From contig JAEKKE010000332.1 in the NCBI GenBank assembly GCA_019510535.1, positions 1 through 11,606 on the forward strand: a stretch of 11,606 nucleotides of DNA, written 5' to 3'. The notes under the pieces were generated by a model that saw nothing but the letters and a program-made list of their open reading frames with translations, did no database searches and had not been told where the DNA came from. Source of the DNA: Acidobacteriota bacterium (GTDB lineage: Bacteria; Acidobacteriota; Terriglobia; Terriglobales; Acidobacteriaceae). Shown in pieces: positions 1-5,755 of this stretch (positions are counted from its first letter, which is position 1; each line of letters opens with the position of its first letter). The translations under genes were made by a program, and so were the position numbers.

Positions 1-2
1 AG

Positions 3-197
3 GCTCTCGTTTTCCGGGCCATGGCACGGCAGGCAAAGCAGGTGATTGTCGTTGCTGACTCATCGAAGTTCGGCAATGTCTCGCCAGCCTTCGTCTCTCC
101 GCTGGAAGATATCGACGTCCTGATCACAGATACCGGACTGCCTGAATTGGTGGCTGCGGCATACGCAGCGAAAGATATCCGCGTGATCCGGGTTTAG
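3..197 (+). CDS. DeoR-family transcriptional regulator, C-terminal fragment
   Basis: This is the last 64 codons of a gene whose start lies outside the window; it ends in TAG at 195-197. The reading frame contains VIVVADSSKFG and then LEDIDVLITDTGLP, which is the signature of the C-terminal sensor domain of DeoR-family repressors (the conserved D-S-S-K-F and the I-D-x-L-I-T-D segment of the sugar-phosphate-binding, ribose-5-phosphate-isomerase-like fold). Such regulators normally repress sugar catabolic operons in response to a phosphorylated sugar. The N-terminal winged helix-turn-helix is not visible here, so the target operon and effector cannot be named. Nothing downstream on the same strand belongs to a sugar pathway. 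Confidence 0.85.
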   Translation, partial: ALVFRAMARQAKQVIVVADSSKFGNVSPAFVSPLEDIDVLITDTGLPELVAAAYAAKDIRVIRV

Positions 198-378
198 GTG
201 TGTTGAAAACACTGGGTGCCCCACATACGCGAAGCTTATGTGGGAGTATCGCGCTGTGCGCGACCGTTCTTTGGCCCAGAGAACATCGATAGAGAAGCAG
301 ATTTCTCCGCGACTCTTCACTCCGGCCAGCAAACCTGGCCGGGGGCCAAGCGCTCCGAAATGACAAAAAAGCTAAACC
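198..378. repeat. Structured intergenic region, REP-like repeat candidate
   Basis: No gene is seen in this 181-bp gap between the DeoR fragment and rlmN. It holds three perfect inverted repeats. At 200-212, GTGTT and AACAC flank GAA. At 220-244, an 8-bp stem (CCCACATA with TATGTGGG) encloses C-GCGAAGC-T. At 322-342, CCGGCCAG and CTGGCCGG flank a 5-base loop. None is followed by a clear T tract, so a classical terminator is not shown, although the first two could still protect the 3' end of the DeoR message. The layout and the wording (a ggtgccccac...gtggg hairpin, then a ctccg-rich part ending in gaaatgacaaa) resemble dispersed intergenic repeats I recall from Acidobacteriaceae genomes. That resemblance is from memory and not tested. 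Confidence 0.55.
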
Positions 379-1569
379 TTAGTGAATGGTGACCAGCCGT
401 TCGTCATCCATGGTGCGCTTCAGCTGTCCGCAGGCGGCGTAGATATCCCGTCCTCTCGGGCGGCGGATATAAGCCGGCAGCCCTCCGTCGCGTAAGGTCT
501 GTTGAAAGGCCGCGACATGCTCATCATCAGGCTGCTCGAAGGGCATGTAGGGACCCGGATTCCAGACGATCAAATTCACCTTGGCCCGCAACCCGCGGAG
601 CAGTAGCACAACTTCACGCGCATTCTCCACGCTGTCGTTGACACCGCCCAGGAGAACATATTCAAAGGTCAGCCGCTCCCGCGGCCGCAGCGGAATCTGC
701 CGGACGACATTCAGCAGCACGCCGATCGGCCACTTCTTATTGATCGGCATGACGGCACTGCGCACCTTGTCATTGGAGCCATTCAGGCTGATCGCCAGCT
801 TCGGCCGGACTGGTTCCTGCATGTAGCGGTCGATGCCATGCAGAATGCCCGAGGTCGACACCGTCATGCGCGACTCCGGAATTCCCATCGGACCGACCAT
901 CAGTCGAACCGAGTCCATAAAGTTGTCAAAGTTATGGAAGGGCTCTCCCTGCCCCATGAAAACGAGATTGATGCGGTCTTTGCCGACCTGCATTCCCTGA
1001 CGGTTCAGCACTACAGCCACCTGCCCGGCGATCTCACCGGCGGTCAGGTTACGGCGCAATCCCAATTTGCCAGTGAGGCAGAACTGGCAATTGACTGCAC
1101 AGCCCACCTGGCTGGAGATACAGATGGTGCCACGCTTGTACTCATCCACCGGAGGAGCAGAAGCTTCTTCCTCATCCGCGGCCGGTGTTCCATCTCCCTG
1201 CTCGCCGCCATCGCCTCCGGGCATCCACACCGTCTCTACGGTCTCGCCGTCGCCCAGCTTGACCAGATAGCGCTCCGTGCCATCAATAGACTTCGCCACC
1301 AGGGCTACCTGTGGCAGGCCGACACTCCATCCATCCGCCTTCAATTTCTCGCGCACCGCTACCGGGAGCGTGGAAATATCGTCGATCGACTCGACGCGTT
1401 GCCGGTAAAGAGCGTCATGGAGTTGTTTGGCACGGAAGAGAGGTTGGCGCAGACCATCGACCAGCGCCGTCAACTGCTTCAGCGTCATGCCGAAGAGCGC
1501 GCGCTGCACCGCAATCTTTCCCGGAGCGGTAAGCTGTTCATTCTGCGTGGTCTGTGTATCGCCGGCCAT
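379..1569 (-). CDS. rlmN: 23S rRNA (adenine-2503-C2)-methyltransferase RlmN
   Basis: This radical-SAM enzyme methylates C2 of A2503 in 23S rRNA, and of A37 in some tRNAs, in the cytoplasm. Numbered from the ATG at 1569 (396 aa), the CxxxCxxC cluster (C-A-V-N-C-Q-F-C) is at residues 157-164 and a GEP motif is near 207-210. The two mechanistic cysteines are both present: one in TICISSQVGC (about C150) and the methyl-carrying one in AACGQL (about C380). The frame stays open to a GTG at 1611, but that start has no Shine-Dalgarno. The ATG at 1569 is preceded by AGGGGA about 10 bases upstream, so I prefer it. An acidic, Gly/Glu/Pro-rich insert of about 27 residues (118-144) lies just before the radical-SAM core, where E. 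coli RlmN is short. The gene is divergent from the M16 peptidase gene. Family assignment is firm; only the start is uncertain. Confidence 0.95.
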   Translation of the reverse strand: MAGDTQTTQNEQLTAPGKIAVQRALFGMTLKQLTALVDGLRQPLFRAKQLHDALYRQRVESIDDISTLPVAVREKLKADGWSVGLPQVALVAKSIDGTERYLVKLGDGETVETVWMPGGDGGEQGDGTPAADEEEASAPPVDEYKRGTICISSQVGCAVNCQFCLTGKLGLRRNLTAGEIAGQVAVVLNRQGMQVGKDRINLVFMGQGEPFHNFDNFMDSVRLMVGPMGIPESRMTVSTSGILHGIDRYMQEPVRPKLAISLNGSNDKVRSAVMPINKKWPIGVLLNVVRQIPLRPRERLTFEYVLLGGVNDSVENAREVVLLLRGLRAKVNLIVWNPGPYMPFEQPDDEHVAAFQQTLRDGGLPAYIRRPRGRDIYAACGQLKRTMDDERLVTIH

Positions 1570-1658
1570 CTGGTGCGTTTCCCCTGCTCTCACTCTAACG
1601 CCTTCAGACACGTCTTATGAAACAATAGCCGTTTCGGCCCGCTTTCGAGGCGTTTGCC

Positions 1659-2999
1659 GTGAAGGAGCAACATTTGTCCCTGGACATCACCCTGGCCGAA
1701 AACTCAACGACCGCGACCTCCGGCCATCCGGCCCGCAACATCCGTAAAACCCGCCTTCCCAACGGCCTCCTGGTCCTGACCGAACGCATGCCGCATCTTC
1801 GCTCCGTCTCCATGGGCGTCTGGGTGGGTACAGGTTCGCGCGACGAGGCGCCGGAGCTGAACGGGATCTCTCACTTTGTCGAGCACATGGTCTTCAAAGG
1901 CACCACATCGCGCAGCGCGCAGCAGATCGCCCGCGAGGTCGATGCCATCGGCGGCAACCTGGACGCCTTCACCGGGAAAGAGACCGTCTGTTTCAACATC
2001 AAGGTGCTGGACAGCAATATCGCTGCTGCCATGGACGTGCTCGCCGACCTCGTCCTGCATCCGACCTTCACACCGGACGATATCGTCCGTGAACAGTCCG
2101 TCATCCTTGAGGAGATCAAGATGGATGAGGACAACCCGGACTACCTGGTACACGAGCTCTTCACCCAGAACTTCTGGAAGGACGATGCCTTAGGACGCCC
2201 CATCCTCGGAACCAAGAAGACGGTCTCCTCCTTCCGCCAGCAGACTGTCTTCGACTTCTACGCGGGGCACTTTACCGCGGCCAATATGGTCTTCTCAGCT
2301 GCCGGTAACCTGGATCACCATACCTTTGTAGCCTTGGTCGAGCAGCACTTCTCGGGACTCTCGGCAACCTCCAGCGCCCTGCCTGGCCGCGCTTGCCCGC
2401 GGGCGCAGCACCACTTGACCCTACGCAATAAGAAGTCGCTTGAACAGGTACAAATCTGCCTCGGAACGGCCGCGCCTGCCGTCGCCTCGCAACTGCGTTA
2501 TCCCGTCTATCTGCTCAACACGATTCTCGGCGGAGGTATGAGCTCCCGTCTCTTCCAGACCATCCGCGAAGACCGAGGCCTGGCCTACAGCATTTATTCC
2601 GAGATGAACCCCTTCCGCGATACCGGCTCCCTTTGCGTCTATGCCGGCACGGGTCCGGAGAAGGCGAAGGAGGCCATTCTGCTCACCGTCTCCGAACTAA
2701 GCCGTCTGAAGCAGGAGCTAGTCACCGAGGACGAACTGGAACGCGCTAAAAATCAGTTGAAGGGCAACATTGTGCTCGGCCTGGAGTCGTCTTCCAGCCG
2801 CATGGCCAACCTGGCGCGCCAGCAGATGTACTTCGACCGCTTCTTTACCGTGGACGAGATTATCGACCAAGTGGAGGCTGTTACCCGCGAGGACCTGCAG
2901 GTGCTGGCGCAGGAGCTCTTCCATCCGGACGCCCTCGCCCTGGCCTTGCTCGGCAACCTTGACGGCATCGATATCCAACGCAGCGATCTTGCCTGCTAA
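1659..2999 (+). CDS. M16-family zinc metallopeptidase (processing-peptidase type)
   Basis: The protein has 446 aa, the usual length for the short bacterial M16B peptidases related to mitochondrial processing peptidase beta and B. subtilis YmxG/MlpA. The inverted zinc motif HFVEH is at residues 72-76 and the distal glutamate is in VILEEIKMDED (E151/E152), so the metal site looks complete. The second half carries the typical G-G-G-M-S-S-R-L-F-Q and R-G-L-A-Y-S segments near residues 286-310. No signal peptide is visible; about 28 residues precede the RLPNGL strand that normally opens the fold. The GTG start at 1659 is supported by GAGG eight bases upstream. The pilin gene follows after 20 bp on the same strand, so the two are probably co-transcribed, but a functional link is not established. 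The substrate is unknown. Confidence 0.92.
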   Translation: MKEQHLSLDITLAENSTTATSGHPARNIRKTRLPNGLLVLTERMPHLRSVSMGVWVGTGSRDEAPELNGISHFVEHMVFKGTTSRSAQQIAREVDAIGGNLDAFTGKETVCFNIKVLDSNIAAAMDVLADLVLHPTFTPDDIVREQSVILEEIKMDEDNPDYLVHELFTQNFWKDDALGRPILGTKKTVSSFRQQTVFDFYAGHFTAANMVFSAAGNLDHHTFVALVEQHFSGLSATSSALPGRACPRAQHHLTLRNKKSLEQVQICLGTAAPAVASQLRYPVYLLNTILGGGMSSRLFQTIREDRGLAYSIYSEMNPFRDTGSLCVYAGTGPEKAKEAILLTVSELSRLKQELVTEDELERAKNQLKGNIVLGLESSSSRMANLARQQMYFDRFFTVDEIIDQVEAVTREDLQVLAQELFHPDALALALLGNLDGIDIQRSDLAC

Positions 3000-3019
3000 A
3001 CTCCATTCGCAGAGGAATC

Positions 3020-3541
3020 ATGAACACGAAGTCTCTTTCCCAACGTTATGAGCGCTCCAAGGAACGTGGTTTCTCCCTGGTCGAGCTCCTGATCGTGATG
3101 TCCGTCATCCTGATCCTGATGACCTTGGCTATTCCGCAGCTCACCAAGATCCGCCGTAAGGCCAACGAAACCTCGGCCATTCAGTCGGTGCGCGCCATTG
3201 CGCAGGCGCAGCAGATGTACTCTTCAAACTATCCGGCTAATGGATTTGCCTGCTCCCTTACCGCTCTAGGCGGCGAAGACTCTTCGGGTGCGGCGAGCCC
3301 AACCTCAGCGCACCTGCTGCCGCCCGATCTGGCCAGCGGCGTGAAGGCGGGCTATACCTTCGCCATCACCAACTGCACCAAGGTCACTGTCAACAACACA
3401 GATCAATACACCTCGTACGAGATCACCGCTGTTCCGCAGCAGGTTGGCAAGACCGGCGACCGCGGCTTCTGCTCCGACGAGTCGCAGCAGGTGAAGTACG
3501 ACGCTGCCGGCGGGACCGCCTGCACCGCTCCTGTCCAGTAA
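3020..3541 (+). CDS. Type IV pilin-like / pseudopilin protein
   Basis: This 173-aa protein has a class III prepilin signal. A basic leader of 17 residues (KERG) is followed by FSLVELLIVMSVILILMTLA, with cleavage expected between G17 and F18 and the essential Glu at position +5 of the mature protein (E22). Residues 18-38 form the hydrophobic helix that holds the precursor in the inner membrane and later packs in the filament core. The globular part has four cysteines (C78, C119, C151, C168), two near the C-terminus, compatible with a disulfide-bounded D-region. GAGG lies a few bases before the ATG. It could be a major or minor pilin, or a type II secretion pseudopilin; no assembly ATPase, platform protein or prepilin peptidase is in the window to decide. 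A terminator follows directly. Confidence 0.9.
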   Translation: MNTKSLSQRYERSKERGFSLVELLIVMSVILILMTLAIPQLTKIRRKANETSAIQSVRAIAQAQQMYSSNYPANGFACSLTALGGEDSSGAASPTSAHLLPPDLASGVKAGYTFAITNCTKVTVNNTDQYTSYEITAVPQQVGKTGDRGFCSDESQQVKYDAAGGTACTAPVQ

Positions 3542-3560
3542 CGACAGTTTTATAGAACAA

Positions 3561-3586
3561 AAAAGCCCGCCAGCCGGCGGGCTTTT
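3561..3586. terminator. Bidirectional Rho-independent terminator
   Basis: AAAAGCCCGCC at 3561-3571 pairs perfectly with GGCGGGCTTTT at 3576-3586 around a 4-base loop. The stem is GC-rich, with a T run on the plus strand and an A run at its 5' side that becomes a T run on the minus strand. It lies 20 bp after the pilin stop and 14 bp beyond the stop of the convergent AHSA1 gene, so it can end both transcripts. Confidence 0.95.
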
Positions 3587-3599
3587 CTGCGTTGATGCC

Positions 3600-4097
3600 C
3601 TAGCGAGACTTCAGCACCTCATCCATCCGGGCATAGCTGGTCTCCATGCCGTCGGTCATGCCTCCCTGCAGGCTGCCGTCGCGGATCTCCCTGGTGGGGT
3701 ACACGATCTCGGCGCGCATCAGAGTCTCGTCGCCCTGGGCTTCAAGAATGTAAGTGAGCTTCTCTTCCGGCCCGATAAAGCCAAGGTCGAAGCGCTGGTT
3801 TGCTGAGAATCCCTTAGGCGCATCGATCGCCATGAAGACCCCGCTTAGCTGCAGTTCCTTACCGTCGCTGCTCTTCCAGTAGAAACGGATTCTGCCGCCG
3901 ACTCGCAGGTCGACCTCGCAGGCTGGCATTGTCCAGCCTTCAGGACCAAGCAGCCACCGTTGCAGCAGCTCCGGCTTGGTAAGCGCATCAAAGACCATGG
4001 CACGTGGTGCGGCGAAGGTACGGGTTACGACGATCCCTGTCTCTCCCAGAACGTCGACTGTGGACTTCCCTTTGGTGATTGCCTTGGTGGTTGTCAT
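3600..4097 (-). CDS. AHSA1/SRPBCC-domain protein (second of tandem pair)
   Basis: This 165-aa protein is an SRPBCC (START-like) small-ligand-binding fold of the Activator-of-Hsp90-ATPase-1-like type. Evidence is the N-terminal VTRTFAAPRAMVFDALTKPE strand-helix, then RWLLGPEGWTMPACEVDLRVGG (residues 47-68), and the C-terminal helix GMTDGMETSYARMDEVL. The family name comes from the eukaryotic Hsp90 co-chaperone, but bacterial members next to ArsR genes have no established common activity; hydrophobic ligand or stress-related binding is inference. Its ATG at 4097 abuts the TAG of the upstream paralogue (TAGATG), with GGAGG inside the upstream gene about 8 bases before the start, so translation is likely coupled. 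It is the last gene of the operon. Confidence 0.9.
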   Translation of the reverse strand: MTTTKAITKGKSTVDVLGETGIVVTRTFAAPRAMVFDALTKPELLQRWLLGPEGWTMPACEVDLRVGGRIRFYWKSSDGKELQLSGVFMAIDAPKGFSANQRFDLGFIGPEEKLTYILEAQGDETLMRAEIVYPTREIRDGSLQGGMTDGMETSYARMDEVLKSR

Positions 4098-4589
4098 CTA
4101 CTTGCCCTCCATCTCGTTGAGGAGCGCCTCAAGGCGCTCGTAACCCATCTCCATGCCGCTGGTCATCGGGCTCTGCATCACCCGCTCCAGAATTTCTTCG
4201 GACTCGTACGTAATCGTCAGCTTCATTACGGTCTGTGTGCCCTGCTCCAGGAACTCGGTCTCGATCATCGACTGTTTCCCATCCCAGGCATCGTCGAACT
4301 CCTGGGTGACGCGCATGCGCTGCGGAAGATCCAACTCAAGGTATTCACCGCCCAGCCCCATACGCATGTTGCTCTCCGCGTGAGACCACTCCCAGCGGTA
4401 CCGTCCACCGACACGGAGATCCATCTCGCAGACCGGCATCTCCCACCCCGGAGGCCCGAGAAGCCAGCGGCGGACGTACTCAGGTTGCGTATTCGCCTTC
4501 ACCACCAAATCCCGTGGAGCATTGAAGGAGCGTGTGATGACCAGTTGTTTCGCTCCGAGCCGTTCCTGTGTGAGCTTTCCGAATTGCAT
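4098..4589 (-). CDS. AHSA1/SRPBCC-domain protein (first of tandem pair)
   Basis: This 163-aa SRPBCC protein is paralogous to its downstream neighbour. The shared blocks are VITRSFNAPRDLV (residues 17-29), RRWLLGPPGWEMPVCEMDLR (40-59) and a C-terminal PMTSGMEMGYERLEALL. The frame is open up to 4697, but I start at the ATG at 4589. AGGAG (plus-strand 4598-4602) is correctly spaced before it, the start lies two bases after the arsR stop, and the 36 upstream codons would overlap arsR and are rich in low-complexity charged residues. The middle is tryptophan- and methionine-rich (W66, W68; M75, M77), which may reflect its ligand pocket. The ligand is unknown. Confidence 0.9.
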   Translation of the reverse strand: MQFGKLTQERLGAKQLVITRSFNAPRDLVVKANTQPEYVRRWLLGPPGWEMPVCEMDLRVGGRYRWEWSHAESNMRMGLGGEYLELDLPQRMRVTQEFDDAWDGKQSMIETEFLEQGTQTVMKLTITYESEEILERVMQSPMTSGMEMGYERLEALLNEMEGK

Positions 4590-4591
4590 TC

Positions 4592-4945
4592 CTATTTCTC
4601 CTTCCTTTTCTTTGCCTCTTCCGTTTTCATCTCTTCCAGAAGTCCGTCCAGTCGCTGGAAGCTTGGCTCCCAGAAACGCCGGAAACCTTCCAGCCATGCA
4701 TTTGCCTCCGCCATGGGACCTCCTTCAATGCGGCTCAGACGTCGCTGCGCATCACGGCCCCGCGAGATGAGTCCGGCCTGCTCCAGCACCTTCAGGTGCC
4801 GCGAGATGGCGGGCTGGCTCATGGCAAAGGGCTCGCAGAGCTCGTTGACCGATGCCTCGCCCTGTGCCAGCCGGGCAAGGATCGCGCGGCGGGTGGGGTC
4901 GGCAAGTGCCTGAAACGTGATGTCGAGATGGTCTGTCGATTCCAT
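4592..4945 (-). CDS. ArsR/SmtB-family winged-helix repressor
   Basis: This is a 117-aa DNA-binding regulator. An alpha helix with ALADPTRRAILARLAQGEAS (residues 13-32) leads into the winged helix-turn-helix, whose recognition helix is MSQPAISRHLKVLEQAGLI (42-60), followed by the wing RGRDAQRRLSRIE. There are no CxC metal-site cysteines; the only cysteine is C37, so classical arsenic or cadmium sensing is unlikely. This fits the large ArsR subgroup paired with AHSA1 genes (SdpR-like, DNA-binding without an obvious metal site). The start is the ATG at 4945, which has GGAGG five bases upstream; the earlier in-frame ATG at 4957 has no ribosome site. It is the first gene of a three-gene operon and likely represses it through the palindrome at 4969-4990. 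Confidence 0.93.
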   Translation of the reverse strand: MESTDHLDITFQALADPTRRAILARLAQGEASVNELCEPFAMSQPAISRHLKVLEQAGLISRGRDAQRRLSRIEGGPMAEANAWLEGFRRFWEPSFQRLDGLLEEMKTEEAKKRKEK

Positions 4946-4950
4946 AGCCG

Positions 4951-4955
4951 CCTCC
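4951..4955 (-). promoter_or_regulatory. Shine-Dalgarno GGAGG deciding the arsR start
   Basis: On the minus strand GGAGG is followed by CGGCT and the ATG at 4945. It overlaps the alternative upstream ATG (4957-4955), which argues against use of that earlier start. Confidence 0.8.
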
Positions 4956-4966
4956 ATAGCAATTTA

Positions 4967-4994
4967 TTTATATAACAATTCTGTTATATATCAA
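4967..4994 (-). promoter_or_regulatory. arsR operon promoter
   Basis: Reading the minus strand, TTGATA (4994-4989) and TATAAA (4972-4967) are separated by 16 bases, a good sigma70 arrangement, with the start codon 22 bp downstream of the -10 (about 15 nt of expected leader). The palindrome at 4969-4990 fills the spacer and touches both hexamers. Confidence 0.7.
4969..4990. promoter_or_regulatory. Perfect palindromic operator, probable ArsR site
   Basis: TATATAACA and TGTTATATA form a perfect 9-bp inverted repeat around ATTC. Its position between and over the -35 and -10 elements of the arsR promoter is the expected place for autorepression. It also contains an extended -10-like TGTTATATA (4982-4990) on the plus strand about 31 bp before the lolA-like ATG, so lolA may be controlled from the same site. 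Confidence 0.8.
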
Positions 4995-5021
4995 GCAGAA
5001 ATTTCGCGCATCATAGAAACC

Positions 5022-5657
5022 ATGGTTCGTCGCTTCGCAAGTCTTGTTCTTCTCTTTGCCGTTTCGGCCTTCTCCCAGACGCTGCATGACGTCGCTAAAC
5101 GCGTGAATGACCACTACAACCGGCTTAGCTCGCTGGAGGCGAACTACACCGAGCGATATACCGGTATGGGGATGAACCGGACCGAAAACGGCACACTGCT
5201 GCTGAGGAAACCGGGCAAGATGCGCTGGAGCTATGCCGCTCCCGAAGGCAAGCTGTTCGTTCTGGATGGAAAGAACGCCTACTTCTACACGCCAGGCGAC
5301 GCCCAGGCACAGAAGATTCCGGCCAAGCAACTGGACGACATGCGCAGCCCACTGCGATTTCTGCTGGGCCACACCAACCTCGAAAAAGAGCTCGACCATC
5401 TCAGCATGAGCACCTCCGGCGACCGCGCCATCTTCACTGGAGTGCCAAAGGGCATGGAGGACCGTGTAAAGGCGTTCACGGTCACGGTTATAACCGAGAC
5501 CGGCGCGATCGTGGGCCTGAAGATCGAGGAGCAGGATGGCTCCGTTACCGAGTTCAGCTTCAGTTCCCTGAAAGAGAACATTCCGACAAAGGATGCGGAC
5601 TTCGTCTTCACGCCTCCTGCCGGGGTCGAGATCGTCTCCGGCCTTCCGCCCGTATAG
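5022..5657 (+). CDS. lolA: LolA-like outer-membrane lipoprotein carrier protein
   Basis: This 211-aa periplasmic protein resembles LolA, which takes lipoproteins from the LolCDE exporter and carries them across the periplasm. Residues 1-18 are a signal peptide (MVRRFASLVLLFAVSAFSQ; cleavage near residues 15-19). Family segments follow: an N-terminal helix with LEANYTERY, then GTLLLRKPGKMRWSYAAPEG (57-76), FVLDGKNAYFYTP (79-91) and a C-terminal DADFVFTPPAGVEIV. The frame is open to 4917, but the upstream codons run through the arsR operator, and only the ATG at 5022 begins a signal peptide. Its ribosome site is weak. No terminator is visible after the gene. Family membership is good; whether it is the housekeeping LolA or a paralogue cannot be told from here. 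Confidence 0.85.
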   Translation: MVRRFASLVLLFAVSAFSQTLHDVAKRVNDHYNRLSSLEANYTERYTGMGMNRTENGTLLLRKPGKMRWSYAAPEGKLFVLDGKNAYFYTPGDAQAQKIPAKQLDDMRSPLRFLLGHTNLEKELDHLSMSTSGDRAIFTGVPKGMEDRVKAFTVTVITETGAIVGLKIEEQDGSVTEFSFSSLKENIPTKDADFVFTPPAGVEIVSGLPPV

Positions 5658-5685
5658 AACGAAACAACTCACAGCTGATCGCCTC

Positions 5686-5714
5686 TTGAACTACGACCTA
5701 ATTTGTCCTATAAA
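5686..5714 (+). promoter_or_regulatory. Sigma70-type promoter of the EF-hand/apbE/PepSY operon
   Basis: TTGAAC (5686-5691) and TATAAA (5709-5714) are separated by exactly 17 bases, with the EF-hand ATG 41 bp downstream of the -10. The -10 hexamer lies inside the inverted repeat at 5705-5722, a layout that suggests repression by an occluding regulator. Confidence 0.7.
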
Positions 5715-5736
5715 AATAGGACTGAATATGTCCTAA
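5695..5736. promoter_or_regulatory. Array of GTCCTA-type half-sites, putative operator
   Basis: Four related 7-mers lie within 42 bp: GACCTAA (5695-5701), GTCCTAT (5705-5711), ATAGGAC (5716-5722, inverted) and GTCCTAA (5730-5736). The central two form a perfect 7-4-7 palindrome over the -10 element, and the last two form a second inverted pair around TGAATAT. The spacing of alternating arms suggests two dimers or a cooperative repressor. The regulator is not encoded nearby. An Rrf2/IscR-type or other iron/redox regulator is only a guess. Confidence 0.6.
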
Positions 5737-5755
5737 ATAGAAGGCGGTTTCTCGT

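Noticed and set aside
220..342. Hairpins after the DeoR fragment as Rho-independent terminators
   Set aside because: Neither stem is followed by a T run on either strand, so an intergenic repeat explains them better.
1570..1611. GTG at 1611 as the rlmN start
   Set aside because: It lacks a Shine-Dalgarno, while the ATG at 1569 has AGGGGA upstream. The added 14 residues look random. It remains possible.
838..1620. A 260-codon open frame on the plus strand opposite rlmN
   Set aside because: It is fully antisense to a clearly conserved RlmN, its translation shows no domain, and open antisense frames are common in GC-rich coding DNA.
4590..4697. N-terminal extension of the first AHSA1 protein to 4697
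   Set aside because: It would overlap arsR by over 100 bp, and the ATG at 4589 has a perfect ribosome site two bases after the arsR stop.
3960..4913. A 317-codon plus-strand open frame opposite the AHSA1 and arsR genes
   Set aside because: It is antisense to three well-supported genes, its product has no recognisable fold, and it has no ribosome site.
4968..5672. A 234-codon minus-strand open frame opposite the lolA-like gene
   Set aside because: The plus strand encodes a signal peptide and LolA motifs; the antisense product has none.
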